Shown: positions 26,298 to 36,294 of the stretch, piece by piece
Layout of the letters: each line of letters opens with the position of its first letter
Position numbering within the stretch: position 1 is the first letter of the stretch
From: Chryseobacterium indicum
GTDB taxonomy: Bacteria; Bacteroidota; Bacteroidia; Flavobacteriales; Weeksellaceae
Reading direction: 5' to 3'
Length of the DNA: 64,000 nucleotides
Assembly: GCF_021504595.1 (NCBI RefSeq)
Contig: NZ_JACSGT010000001.1
Coordinates: forward strand, 186,001-250,000
Position numbers and translations under genes: made by a program
Notes under the pieces: model-generated
What the model was told of the DNA's origin: nothing
The model's input: the letters and a program-made list of their open reading frames with translations, nothing else
Database searches by the model: none

Positions 26298-26327
26298 AAA
26301 GACTGTTTCGTAATTGAAACAGTCTTT
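26298..26327. terminator. Terminator between amylase and DCC gene
   Basis: AAAGACTGTTTC (26298-26309) pairs with GAAACAGTCTTT (26316-26327); it lies between convergent genes. Confidence 0.8.
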
Positions 26328-26360
26328 ATTTATTTACAGCGTTTATCATTTAAAGGTCAA

Positions 26361-26774
26361 TCAGACTTCTATAAATTTTTTTCTTTCATCGGGAGTCGGA
26401 AGATAACATTTCTGATTTGCCAGTTTCATTCTGTTTCTTGATACAGCATCATAAATTTGATCGCTTAAAAATCCGGGAATGATTTTTCCGATGGCTGAAA
26501 ATTTGTAGATCCCGCCTAAAAGATGGGCAATTTGCAGAACGGCTTTGGATTTTTCAAGATAATAATGATTCGGCTTCCACAAATAAAGCGTGTTGAAAAC
26601 TTCCGTATTCAGTTTTCTCTCGGTTAAGAACTGTTGTCCGAAATCCGACTGTAACGAAGCAAAAAGAAACCGGTCTTTCTTATCTCTTTTAAGAATCCAC
26701 TGAACCCAGAAATTGCAGACTCCGCAATCACCGTCAAAAAATACAATATATTTCCCCATCCATTTTTCCTCCAT
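26361..26774 (-). CDS. DCC-family thiol-disulfide oxidoreductase-like protein
   Basis: 137 aa with the DUF393/DCC signature VFFDGDCGVCNFWVQW near the N-terminus, then a thioredoxin-like helix and SLQSDFGQQ. The family is named for the Asp-Cys-Cys residues (DGDCGVC). Redox activity is predicted from the motif, not shown. A second ATG five codons later is also possible. It lies 12 bp after the haem-binding gene. Confidence 0.85.
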   Translation of the reverse strand: MEEKWMGKYIVFFDGDCGVCNFWVQWILKRDKKDRFLFASLQSDFGQQFLTERKLNTEVFNTLYLWKPNHYYLEKSKAVLQIAHLLGGIYKFSAIGKIIPGFLSDQIYDAVSRNRMKLANQKCYLPTPDERKKFIEV

Positions 26775-26786
26775 GATTTTTGATTT

Positions 26787-27248
26787 TTAAAGAGCCATTT
26801 TTCTTTCAGTCTCAGCTTTTTCTTTTTTGAAATAATCTACCAGTATTTTTCGCTGCTCATCCGTAAGTTTTGCATCCTGATGTCCGATATAATACGATTC
26901 CAGAGGCATTTCTTTTTTTTCGATCATTTCAATACATTCATCAAGCTTATGAACCTGCTGTTTGGGAAGATAAGTCGCAAAAGTAGAGAAATTAAGCTCT
27001 TTTCTACCTTCATCAATATGGTTTTTCAGAATCCATGAGGCAGGAGCAATATTAGAATACCACGGATATCTGGATTCGTTGGAATGGCAGTCGTAGCAGG
27101 AATTATTAATCAGTTGTGCCACTTCGGACTGTGTGTTTTTGATCTTTAAAAAATCCATTCCGGGAGTCGGAGCCGGATTGGTTTTATCAATTGGGAAAAA
27201 CTGGATGATGATAAAAGCGACAAGAATTACAACCAATATTTTTTTCAT
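26787..27248 (-). CDS. Haem-binding domain protein with one CxxCH
   Basis: 153 aa with an N-terminal membrane anchor or signal (ILVVILVAFIIIQFFP). The Haem_bd family core has NNSCYDCHSNESRYPWYSNIAPASW: a CxxCH c-type haem site followed by the family's WY and PASW motifs. A probable periplasmic c-type cytochrome that may act with peroxidases. It is divergent from katG, which is 333 bp away. Confidence 0.85.
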   Translation of the reverse strand: MKKILVVILVAFIIIQFFPIDKTNPAPTPGMDFLKIKNTQSEVAQLINNSCYDCHSNESRYPWYSNIAPASWILKNHIDEGRKELNFSTFATYLPKQQVHKLDECIEMIEKKEMPLESYYIGHQDAKLTDEQRKILVDYFKKEKAETERKMAL

Positions 27249-27478
27249 TGCTAAAATTTTATGTTTTCTGAATAGATAAAGGTACTTAAATTTCAGATAA
27301 ATAAAAAGAATAAAATTCAGGAAATCTCACCACTGTCTTGAATTGTTCTAAATATGATTTTTAACGGCTGAAGATTATTTAAATTAAAGTAAAAAATGCT
27401 TAACTTGATTGAATGATTAATTTTTTGGAATTGTAAATAACTGCAAAACAGTGTTTTGATTTAAATTATTGTTTTTAA

Positions 27479-27534
27479 CTATTGTAAAAATATTTTCAAT
27501 AGATTGTATTTATATAATAACAATGGTAAGTTTG
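27479..27534 (+). promoter_or_regulatory. katG promoter with an inverted repeat upstream
   Basis: ATTG (27503-27506), 20 nt, then TAAGTTTG (27527-27534). The inverted repeat CTATTG (27479-27484)/CAATAG (27497-27502) lies directly before the -33 box. CTAT...ATAG half-sites recall OxyR sites, but the spacing is not the canonical one. The rest of the 333-bp gap is AT-rich with no gene. Confidence 0.5.
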
Positions 27535-27551
27535 CATTGTTCATTCAGTAA

Positions 27552-29861
<2,310 letters not shown>

Positions 29862-29890
29862 TATAATTAAAATATTTAACATAATAATTG

Positions 29891-29920
29891 AAAAGACAAC
29901 GGTTTTTGTTGTCTTTTTTT
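29891..29920 (+). terminator. Terminator of katG
   Basis: AAAAGACAAC (29891-29900) pairs with GTTGTCTTTT (29908-29917), followed by more T. Confidence 0.8.
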
Positions 29921-29971
29921 GTTTTTATTTAATTTTAACAACTAAAAATTAGGATTTGTTTAAATAAAATA

Positions 29972-29979
29972 TATTTTTG
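29972..29979 (+). promoter_or_regulatory. -7 box before the 30000 gene
   Basis: TATTTTTG matches TAnnTTTG and lies 20 bp before the ATG. The TTTG at 29955-29958 is only 13 bp upstream, so the -33 box is doubtful. Confidence 0.45.
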
Positions 29980-29999
29980 CTAAAAAAACAAATCTAAAC

Positions 30000-30602
30000 A
30001 TGATAAAAAAATTATTTCCTGCCTTATTATTGGTAGGCTCTTTTAGTTACGCTCAGATAGGAATCAATAATGAAAATCCCAGTGCAACATTAGACATTAC
30101 AGGTAATCCGGCAGATCCGGCAAAATTTGATGGCATTATAGCACCGCGAATTACAGGAGCACAACTAAGAGCAAAAAACTATACCACCTCACAAAATGGG
30201 GCGATTGTTTTTGTTACACAGGAAGATACTTCTCCCGCAGGACAGACGGTGGATGTTACAGCTTCCGGGTATTATTATTTCGACGGAAGTTCCGGGAAAT
30301 GGATAAAGCTATTGTCGGCGGCAGCAACTCAAAAAATAAAGTCAATGTCTTCAGGAACTGTTGCAGCAGATGATTATACTGTTTTAGTAGGGGGAAATAT
30401 TACTTTACCTTCTGCAACCTCTACAAACAGAGGAAAAGTTTACCAGCTGATCAATGATACTTCCGGAAATGTAACGATAACAGGAACATTCAGGATTAAT
30501 GGCGGAAATTTTTCAAATTACGGCTTAAATAACAGCGATTTGGGTAGAGGAATTGTCGTTCAGAGTACGGGATCGGCTTGGGTGATTATTTCGAGATATT
30601 AA
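30000..30602 (+). CDS. Secreted protein with Flavobacteriia-type IGI.NENPSATLDI start
   Basis: 200 aa with a signal peptide ending SYAQ. The mature N-terminus, IGINNENPSATLDITG, is typical of many surface proteins of Flavobacteriia that precede a beta-solenoid or tail-fibre-like region. The rest is Ser/Thr/Gly-rich beta strand. There is no type IX sorting tail. Function unknown. The gene is monocistronic with promoter and terminator. Confidence 0.75.
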   Translation: MIKKLFPALLLVGSFSYAQIGINNENPSATLDITGNPADPAKFDGIIAPRITGAQLRAKNYTTSQNGAIVFVTQEDTSPAGQTVDVTASGYYYFDGSSGKWIKLLSAAATQKIKSMSSGTVAADDYTVLVGGNITLPSATSTNRGKVYQLINDTSGNVTITGTFRINGGNFSNYGLNNSDLGRGIVVQSTGSAWVIISRY

Positions 30603-30622
30603 GGAAGAAAAATTGGACAAAT

Positions 30623-30658
30623 AAAAAACCGTTAATTATTTATAATTAACGGTTTTTT
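30623..30658. terminator. Bidirectional terminator
   Basis: AAAAAACCGTTAATTA (30623-30638) pairs with TAATTAACGGTTTTTT (30643-30658), a perfect 16-bp stem with a 4-nt loop. It serves the upstream CDS and the tRNA on the other strand. Confidence 0.85.
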
Positions 30659-30659
30659 G

Positions 30660-30730
30660 TAGACCCACAGGGATTCGAACCCCAGATGACTGAACCAAAA
30701 TCAGTAGTGTTACCGCTACACCATGGGTCT
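30660..30730 (-). tRNA. tRNA-Gln (anticodon TTG)
   Basis: 71 nt on the minus strand. Acceptor AGACCCA pairs with TGGGTCT, the discriminator base is A, the anticodon stem is ACTGA/TCAGT with loop TTTTGGT (anticodon TTG), and the T-arm contains GGTTCGAATCC. CCA is not encoded. Confidence 0.96.
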
Positions 30731-30968
30731 GTATTTCTATGACGCGAAATTATATAAATTATTTTAAAAATAAAAATGATATTGAAAGAAAAAGTGCTTA
30801 GTTATCGATTATTAATTGATTTACAAAGATTTATTTTTTAACTTTTTTATTCAAAATAAGCAGTATACGGTATTTTAACTGAACTGAAGTAATACACATT
30901 CCACCTTCAGATTTCTTGAACAGTCTATAGTACTGTTATTAGCGGAATATCAAATTAAATAAAAAGCG

Positions 30969-30976
30969 TATCTTTG
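30969..30976 (+). promoter_or_regulatory. -7 box before der
   Basis: TATCTTTG matches TAnnTTTG, about 62 bp before the der start. The rest of the gap between the tRNA and der (30731-31038) shows no gene. Confidence 0.45.
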
Positions 30977-31038
30977 CAAAAAATTGGGCTCCAAAAGTTG
31001 GAGAAACCCATTAATAATCTTAATTATTAAACATTTTT

Positions 31039-32349
31039 ATGTCGAATATTGTCGCAATCGTTGGGCGTCCCAACGTAGGAAAATCCACGCTTTTTAATCG
31101 TTTACTGGAAAGAAGAGAGGCTATCGTAGACTCTACAGCCGGTGTTACCAGAGACCGTCACTACGGAAAATCCGACTGGAACGGAGTAGATTTCACGGTG
31201 ATTGATACCGGAGGATATGATGTAAACAATGATGATGTCTTTCAGGGAGAAATTTCAAAGCAGGTTCAGCTGGCGATTGATGAGGCAACTTCTATCATTT
31301 TCATGTTAAATGTGGAAGAAGGTCTTACAGATACGGATTTCGAGATCCACGAGATGTTAAGAAGATCAAACAAGCCAGTTTATATCGTAATCAATAAAGT
31401 AGATTCTTCCAAAGAAGAACTCGCTGCTACAGAATTTTATCAGTTGGGAATTGAAAAATATTACACCTTATCTTCTGCAACAGGTTCAGGAACAGGAGAT
31501 TTACTGGATGATGTGGTGAAAGATTTCCCGACAACCGAATACAAAGATCCTTTTGAAGGTTTACCGAAAATTACCATTGCAGGTCGTCCGAACGTAGGAA
31601 AATCTACGATGACGAACGCTTTGCTTGATGCCGACAGAAATATCGTAACAGATGTTGCCGGAACAACAAGAGACAGTATTCAGACGCTTTACAATAAATT
31701 CGGACACGAGTTTGTATTGGTAGATACAGCCGGAATGAGAAGAAAATCTAAAGTAAGCGAAGATTTGGAATTCTATTCCGTAATGCGCTCTATCCGTTCC
31801 ATAGAGTATTCTGATGTGGTAATTATCATGGTGGATGCGACTCAGGGATGGGAATCTCAGGATATGAACATTTTTGGTCTGGCTCAGAAAAACAGAAAAG
31901 GAATCGTGATTTTGGTTAATAAATGGGATTTGATTGAAGGTAAGGAGACGAATACCATGCGTGATTTCGAAAAACAGATCAAAGACAAGATCGGGCAGTT
32001 TCAGGATATTCCTATTTTATTCGTTTCTGCATTAACGAAACAGAGAATCCTGAAAGCGGTAGATATGGCAATGCAGGTGTATGAAGACCGTAAGAAAAAG
32101 ATCAAAACTTCTAAACTTAATGAAGTAATGCTTCCTATTTTTGAACAGACACCTCCTCCTGCAAACAAAGGAAAATATATTAAAATTAAATATTGCGTAC
32201 AGCTTCCGACGCCGTCGCCACAATTTGTATTCTTCTGTAACTTACCGCAGTACGTAAAAGAGCCATATAAAAGATTTACTGAAAACCAGTTGAGAAAAGA
32301 ATTCGGGTTTACCGGAGTTCCTATCGAAGTGTATTTCAGACAAAAATAA
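31039..32349 (+). CDS. der: Ribosome-assembly GTPase Der (EngA)
   Basis: Helps mature the 50S subunit. 436 aa with two tandem GTPase domains: GRPNVGKSTLFNRLL with DTGGYD (about 1-165), and GRPNVGKSTMTNALL with DTAGMRRKSK (about 175-350). NKVD and NKWD are the two G4 motifs. A KH-like domain follows (about 350-436). The doubled G domain is unique to Der. Confidence 0.98.
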   Translation: MSNIVAIVGRPNVGKSTLFNRLLERREAIVDSTAGVTRDRHYGKSDWNGVDFTVIDTGGYDVNNDDVFQGEISKQVQLAIDEATSIIFMLNVEEGLTDTDFEIHEMLRRSNKPVYIVINKVDSSKEELAATEFYQLGIEKYYTLSSATGSGTGDLLDDVVKDFPTTEYKDPFEGLPKITIAGRPNVGKSTMTNALLDADRNIVTDVAGTTRDSIQTLYNKFGHEFVLVDTAGMRRKSKVSEDLEFYSVMRSIRSIEYSDVVIIMVDATQGWESQDMNIFGLAQKNRKGIVILVNKWDLIEGKETNTMRDFEKQIKDKIGQFQDIPILFVSALTKQRILKAVDMAMQVYEDRKKKIKTSKLNEVMLPIFEQTPPPANKGKYIKIKYCVQLPTPSPQFVFFCNLPQYVKEPYKRFTENQLRKEFGFTGVPIEVYFRQK

Positions 32350-32354
32350 ATTAT

Positions 32355-32388
32355 AATCCCTTTCAGATTTTTCTGAGAGGGATTTTAT
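32355..32388 (+). terminator. Terminator of der
   Basis: AATCCCTTTCAGA (32355-32367) pairs with TCTGAGAGGGATT (32372-32384), one mismatch, then TT-rich DNA. Confidence 0.75.
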
Positions 32389-32432
32389 TCTTCATTAAAT
32401 ATATATATTTTAGATAAAAGCTTTTCAAAATA

Positions 32433-33086
32433 ATGAACACAATCGTTTTATCAGAACAATTTTCTTTAGTTAATTCATGGATCAATGAGCTTCGAAATGT
32501 TGAAATCCAGCACGACCGTATGAGATTCCGCAGAAATATGGAAAGAATCGGCGAAATTGCTGCTTTCGAGATCAGCAAAACACTGGAGCAGAAAGAAATT
32601 GAAATTCAGACACCTCTGGATACGATTAAAGTAAAGGAAATTGCTGTTCAGCCTGTTATTACGACCATTTTGAGAGCCGGAGTTCCTTTGTTTGAAGGAA
32701 TTTTGAATTATCTTGATAAAGCAGACTGCGGATTTGTTGCCGCCTACAGAAAACACGACGCCAACGATTATTTCTCTATCAAACAGGATTATTTAACGTG
32801 TCCGAATATCGAAGGCAGACCTTTAATTGTTGCCGATCCGATGTTGGCAACCGGAGCTTCTCTCATCGAGGCAATCAAAGATTTATTAACGCACGGAAAA
32901 CCTACAGAACTGCATATTGTTGCAGCAATTGCCTCAAGACAGGGAGTTGAAACCATAGAAAAAGCGTATCCCGATGCTAAAATCTGGGTTGGAGCTATTG
33001 ATGAAAATTTAACATCAAAAGGATACATCACTCCCGGATTGGGTGATGCCGGAGACTTAAGCTACGGCGAAAAACTACAGCGATAA
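32433..33086 (+). CDS. upp: Uracil phosphoribosyltransferase
   Basis: Salvages uracil to UMP with PRPP. 217 aa. The PRPP loop reads VADPMLATGASLIEAI, and the uracil-binding C-terminus has TPGLGDAGDLSYG, close to the family's GxGDAGDRxFG. Single gene in the cytosol. Confidence 0.96.
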   Translation: MNTIVLSEQFSLVNSWINELRNVEIQHDRMRFRRNMERIGEIAAFEISKTLEQKEIEIQTPLDTIKVKEIAVQPVITTILRAGVPLFEGILNYLDKADCGFVAAYRKHDANDYFSIKQDYLTCPNIEGRPLIVADPMLATGASLIEAIKDLLTHGKPTELHIVAAIASRQGVETIEKAYPDAKIWVGAIDENLTSKGYITPGLGDAGDLSYGEKLQR

Positions 33087-33158
33087 ATTTCTGATCATTT
33101 TTTTTGGAATCATTTTTACATCTGAATTTCTTTTATTTTTACGGAAACTAAAAAAGCC

Positions 33159-33186
33159 GAAGGAAAAAATATTTTTTTTCGTCTAA
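33159..33186 (+). promoter_or_regulatory. ECF-type promoter upstream of the sigma gene (site 1)
   Basis: GAAGG (33159-33163), exactly 16 nt, then CGTCTAA (33180-33186), 31 bp before the sigma factor ATG. It matches sites 33727-33754 and 36217-36244 in both boxes and spacing. ECF promoters commonly have GGAA-like -35 and CGTC-like -10 boxes. Confidence 0.75.
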
Positions 33187-33217
33187 TAAAAAAAGTGACC
33201 ATAATGAAAACCGGAAT

Positions 33218-33745
33218 ATGAATTTCGAGTTTATTTTCCGTCAGCATCAGAAGATGGTGTATAATCTTGCTTTGCAGTATACCCAGAATACCGAAGATGC
33301 GGAAGAAATAACTCAGGATGTTTTTGTAAAAATATCACAAAAAATGGATGGCTTTAAAAACGAGTCATCCTTAAAAACATGGATTTACCGCATTGCGATT
33401 AACACCTCTTTAGATTTTCTTAAACATAAAAATTCCAAGAAAAGATTCTTTTTCGGTCTTTTCAGGGATTCGGATGCTGAAAACAGACAGAATGAACTGG
33501 TAGATTTCAATCATCCCGGTGTGGTTCTTGAGCAGAAGGAAGAAGTGATGAAAATTTTCAGCTTTATCAATATGCTTCCGAATGATCAGAAAACAGTGGT
33601 TATTTTAATGAAAATTGAAGGCAATTCTCAGCAGGAAACCGCTGAAATTATGAACCTCAGTCAGAAAGCAGTAGAGTCTCTTTTTCAGCGCGCCAAAAAA
33701 AATCTTATCCAAAAACTAAATCAACAGAAGGAATATGAAAAATAA
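33218..33745 (+). CDS. ECF RNA polymerase sigma factor (CnrH-like)
   Basis: 175 aa with only regions sigma2 (FEFIFRQHQKMVYNLAL, then DAEEITQDVFVKI and LKTWIYRIA) and sigma4 (QQETAEIMNLSQKAVESLFQRAKKNL), the hallmark of group 4 sigma factors. It overlaps the next gene by 11 bp. The next two genes look like an anti-sigma factor and a periplasmic sensor, and a predicted ECF promoter lies upstream, so it probably activates its own operon. Confidence 0.93.
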   Translation: MNFEFIFRQHQKMVYNLALQYTQNTEDAEEITQDVFVKISQKMDGFKNESSLKTWIYRIAINTSLDFLKHKNSKKRFFFGLFRDSDAENRQNELVDFNHPGVVLEQKEEVMKIFSFINMLPNDQKTVVILMKIEGNSQQETAEIMNLSQKAVESLFQRAKKNLIQKLNQQKEYEK

Positions 33746-33754
33746 ATCGTCTAA
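33727..33754 (+). promoter_or_regulatory. ECF-type promoter inside the sigma/anti-sigma overlap (site 2)
   Basis: GAAGG (33727-33731), 16 nt, CGTCTAA (33748-33754). It spans the sigma stop and the first codons of the 33735 gene. Transcripts starting near 33761 would give a second, nearly leaderless start at the in-frame ATG 33762 (MEDQLQIL). Confidence 0.65.
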
Positions 33755-34019
33755 GTATGTAATGGAAGATCAGTTACAGATATTAGAAAAAATTCAGAGC
33801 GTGGAGGCTCCTTCAGAATTGTACGGAAAGATTCTCAGTAAAATTGAGGATCAGAAGAAAGATATCGTTTCTCCAAAATGGATTTTTGCAGCGGCTGCCG
33901 TGATTGTTATTCTGATCAGTTTTAACGTAAAAGTTATTCAAAACACTAAAGATAATTCAAAATCAGATTTTGATACCTTATTTATGATGAAATCACAAAA
34001 TACTTTTTCGTATGACTAA
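33735..34019 (+). CDS. Small membrane protein, probable anti-sigma factor (CnrY-like)
   Basis: 94 aa: cytoplasmic N-terminus of about 48 residues, one transmembrane helix (about 49-68, WIFAAAAVIVILISF), then a short periplasmic tail. Size and layout match CnrY, the 95-aa antisigma of the CnrYXH system. No zinc-binding anti-sigma motif (HxxxCxxC) is present. Its start overlaps the sigma gene by 11 bp and its end overlaps the next gene by 8 bp. Function is inferred from layout. Confidence 0.75.
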   Translation: MKNKSSKYVMEDQLQILEKIQSVEAPSELYGKILSKIEDQKKDIVSPKWIFAAAAVIVILISFNVKVIQNTKDNSKSDFDTLFMMKSQNTFSYD

Positions 34020-34461
34020 AAACAGATTTTACATTTTTATCATCATCGGTCTGCTGATTTCCAATCTTTTATTGGTTGTCTTCATGCTCACGCGAAAACC
34101 TCCGCATCATTCAGGGCCGAGAAATCTCATTATTGAACGGCTGCATTTTGATGAAAAACAGATACAGCAATATGACGGGCTTATTCAGCAGCACAGAATG
34201 CAGATCCGGGAAAAAGAACACGAAATGATGGATGCGAAAACACAATATTATTCATTATTAAAAAATAAAGATCAGATAAACGGAGATTCTTTGGTGCAGC
34301 AGATCGGGAAGATAAGCATGGAAACCGAGAAAATTAATTTTAAACATTTTCAGGACATCAGAAAAATCTGCCGTCCCGATCAGTTGCAGGATTTTGATCA
34401 TCTTATTGATGAATTTGAATCTCTTTTTGCTCCGGGACCGAAACCTCCACACGAGCGATGA
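34012..34461 (+). CDS. Periplasmic Spy/CnrX-like metal-sensor protein, membrane-anchored
   Basis: 149 aa: one N-terminal helix (about 6-27), then a helical hairpin region with the Metal_resist/heavy-metal sensor pattern LHFDEKQIQQYDGLIQQHRMQIREKEHEM and a long second helix. His pairs (PPHHSG) and a final PPHER may bind metal. CnrX is a 148-aa anchored periplasmic sensor of Ni/Co with the same fold type. By position it should control the anti-sigma factor. Which metal is not visible; the downstream genes suggest copper. Confidence 0.75.
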   Translation: MTKNRFYIFIIIGLLISNLLLVVFMLTRKPPHHSGPRNLIIERLHFDEKQIQQYDGLIQQHRMQIREKEHEMMDAKTQYYSLLKNKDQINGDSLVQQIGKISMETEKINFKHFQDIRKICRPDQLQDFDHLIDEFESLFAPGPKPPHER

Positions 34462-35135
34462 AAAAAAATTATTTCGTTTTTATTTTCCTGGCTTCGGTGA
34501 ATTTTCTCTTTTCGCAGAACACCTTTACCGGAATACAGTTCAGTCCGGTTTGGGCTTCTGAAAAGCTGGAAATAGAAAAAAAATATACATTAAAAGATGA
34601 TGTTGTTTCCATATCTAAATTAAAATTTTACGTTTCGGATATCAATCTTAAAAAATCAGGAAAAACAGTTTACAAAGCACCGGAAAAATCTTATTTAATT
34701 GATTCTGAAAACAGATTGAAAATAGATTTTGATAAAAATATCACAGATGATTTTGATGAAATTCAATTCAGTATCGGAATAGATAGTCTTACCAATGTTT
34801 CCGGAGCAATGGGAGGCGATCTTGATCCCGTGAACGGAATGTACTGGTCTTGGCAAAGCGGATACATCAATTTTAAAGTAGAGGGAAATTCAGAAAAATC
34901 CGGCGCTGTTCATAAAGATTTTCAGTTTCATGTCGGAGGATATTTAAAACCTTTTGAAACATTGCAGACAGTTATTTTACCCTTGAAAAGAAACCAAAAT
35001 GTAATTTTTGTAGATGTTTCACGGTTTTTATCGGAAATTGATCTTAAAAAAACACATTCCGTCATGTCACCCGGAGAAAAAGCAACGGCTCTTGCCCGTG
35101 TATTTCAGAAAATATTTTACACAGAATCTAAATAA
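34458..35135 (+). CDS. MbnP-family protein
   Basis: 225 aa with a signal peptide (LFSQ near 20). The core fits MbnP: LKFYVSDINLKK, then LDPVNGMYWSWQSGYINFKVEG and HKDFQFHVGGYLKPF. Trp130 and Trp132 lie in the WSWQSGY motif. In Methylosinus the MbnP protein binds copper after the di-haem enzyme MbnH turns one Trp into kynurenine. Here the next gene is a di-haem enzyme. It overlaps the sensor gene by 4 bp (ATGA). Confidence 0.85.
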   Translation: MKKNYFVFIFLASVNFLFSQNTFTGIQFSPVWASEKLEIEKKYTLKDDVVSISKLKFYVSDINLKKSGKTVYKAPEKSYLIDSENRLKIDFDKNITDDFDEIQFSIGIDSLTNVSGAMGGDLDPVNGMYWSWQSGYINFKVEGNSEKSGAVHKDFQFHVGGYLKPFETLQTVILPLKRNQNVIFVDVSRFLSEIDLKKTHSVMSPGEKATALARVFQKIFYTESK

Positions 35136-35151
35136 TTTTTCAGATAAAAGC

Positions 35152-36228
35152 ATGATCATGAAAGATAAAGGTGAATCTCATCCGGTCATAAAAGGAATGC
35201 TGAAATACATTCCTGTTTTTTTATTTCTGGTTCCCTTATTGGCTTTTACCTTTAAAGATCTTTATCCTCTTTACATACCCGAATATTTCCCCAAACCCGT
35301 TTACGATTTTAAAAAAGAACCGTTAACCAGAGAAAAAGTGGAGTTGGGAAGAGTCTTATTTTATGATCCCATTTTATCAAAAGACGGAACAATTTCCTGT
35401 GCTTCCTGTCATACTTCATACAACGCCTTCGCGCATACAGATCATGCCTTAAGTCACGGAATCGGAGATTCTACAGGAAAAAGAAATGCTCCGGCGCTGT
35501 TTAATCTGGCGTGGCAGAAAGATTTGATGTGGGATGGAGCGGTTAATCACATCGAAGTTCAGGCTTTGGCTCCGATAAGTGACAAAAAAGAAATGGGAGA
35601 ATCGATAGAAAATGTCGTTAAAAAACTTCAGGCTAAAAAATTGTACAGAACCCTCTTTTATAAAGCTTTTTCAGACAGCACCATTACAGGACAGCATCTT
35701 TTGAAGGCTATTGCCCAATTTCAGCTTACCTTAATTTCCGCAGGCTCGAAATACGATCAGGTAAAAAAAAGGAAAGATAGTTTCACAGAGCAGGAACAAA
35801 AAGGTTATGAGATTTTTAAACGGAACTGCAATTCCTGTCATCAGGAGCCACTTTTTTCATCCTACCAATTTGCTGGTAATGGATTGCCGATGGATTCATA
35901 CCTGAAAGATCAGGGACGATTTGGGATCACAAAACAGCCCAAAGACAATCAGATGTTTAAAATTCCTTCACTAAGAAATCTGAGCTATTCCTATCCTTAT
36001 ATGCATGATGGAAGATTCACAAGATTGAGTCAGGTAATTAACCATTACACCAACGGAATACAGCAGAATTCAAAAGTTTCAAAAGAGATCAGAAACAAAA
36101 TCATCCTTTCAGATAATGAAAAAGTTGACCTCATCGCATTTCTGCTTACACTTAACGATAGAGAATTTGTAAAGAATCAGGATTTTCAGTTTCCGAAAGA
36201 AATTTTACTGCCATCCGAAGGAAAGTAA
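35152..36228 (+). CDS. Di-haem peroxidase of the MauG/MbnH/CCP family (1)
   Basis: 358 aa from the ATG at 35152 (an ATG at 35158 is equally possible). N-terminal signal or anchor (about 17-34). Two c-type haem sites: SCASCH (His87) and NCNSCH (His230). The typical MWDG...EVQ and PYMHDGRFTRLSQVINHYTNG segments follow. By my alignment, the position of the Met axial ligand of bacterial cytochrome c peroxidases reads Tyr (HYTNG), as in MauG-type enzymes. It lies 16 bp after the MbnP gene, so MbnP is its likely substrate. Confidence 0.9.
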   Translation: MIMKDKGESHPVIKGMLKYIPVFLFLVPLLAFTFKDLYPLYIPEYFPKPVYDFKKEPLTREKVELGRVLFYDPILSKDGTISCASCHTSYNAFAHTDHALSHGIGDSTGKRNAPALFNLAWQKDLMWDGAVNHIEVQALAPISDKKEMGESIENVVKKLQAKKLYRTLFYKAFSDSTITGQHLLKAIAQFQLTLISAGSKYDQVKKRKDSFTEQEQKGYEIFKRNCNSCHQEPLFSSYQFAGNGLPMDSYLKDQGRFGITKQPKDNQMFKIPSLRNLSYSYPYMHDGRFTRLSQVINHYTNGIQQNSKVSKEIRNKIILSDNEKVDLIAFLLTLNDREFVKNQDFQFPKEILLPSEGK

Positions 36229-36244
36229 AATAAATGTCGTCTAA
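36217..36244 (+). promoter_or_regulatory. ECF-type promoter upstream of the YHYH gene (site 3)
   Basis: GAAGG (36217-36221), 16 nt, CGTCTAA (36238-36244), spanning the stop of the first peroxidase and 50 bp before the YHYH start. Third identical-spacing site in the cluster. Confidence 0.7.
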
Positions 36245-36294
36245 GAAATTAATGAGACTTTAATATTTTAAAGTGAAAACCTCAAAATATCGGC

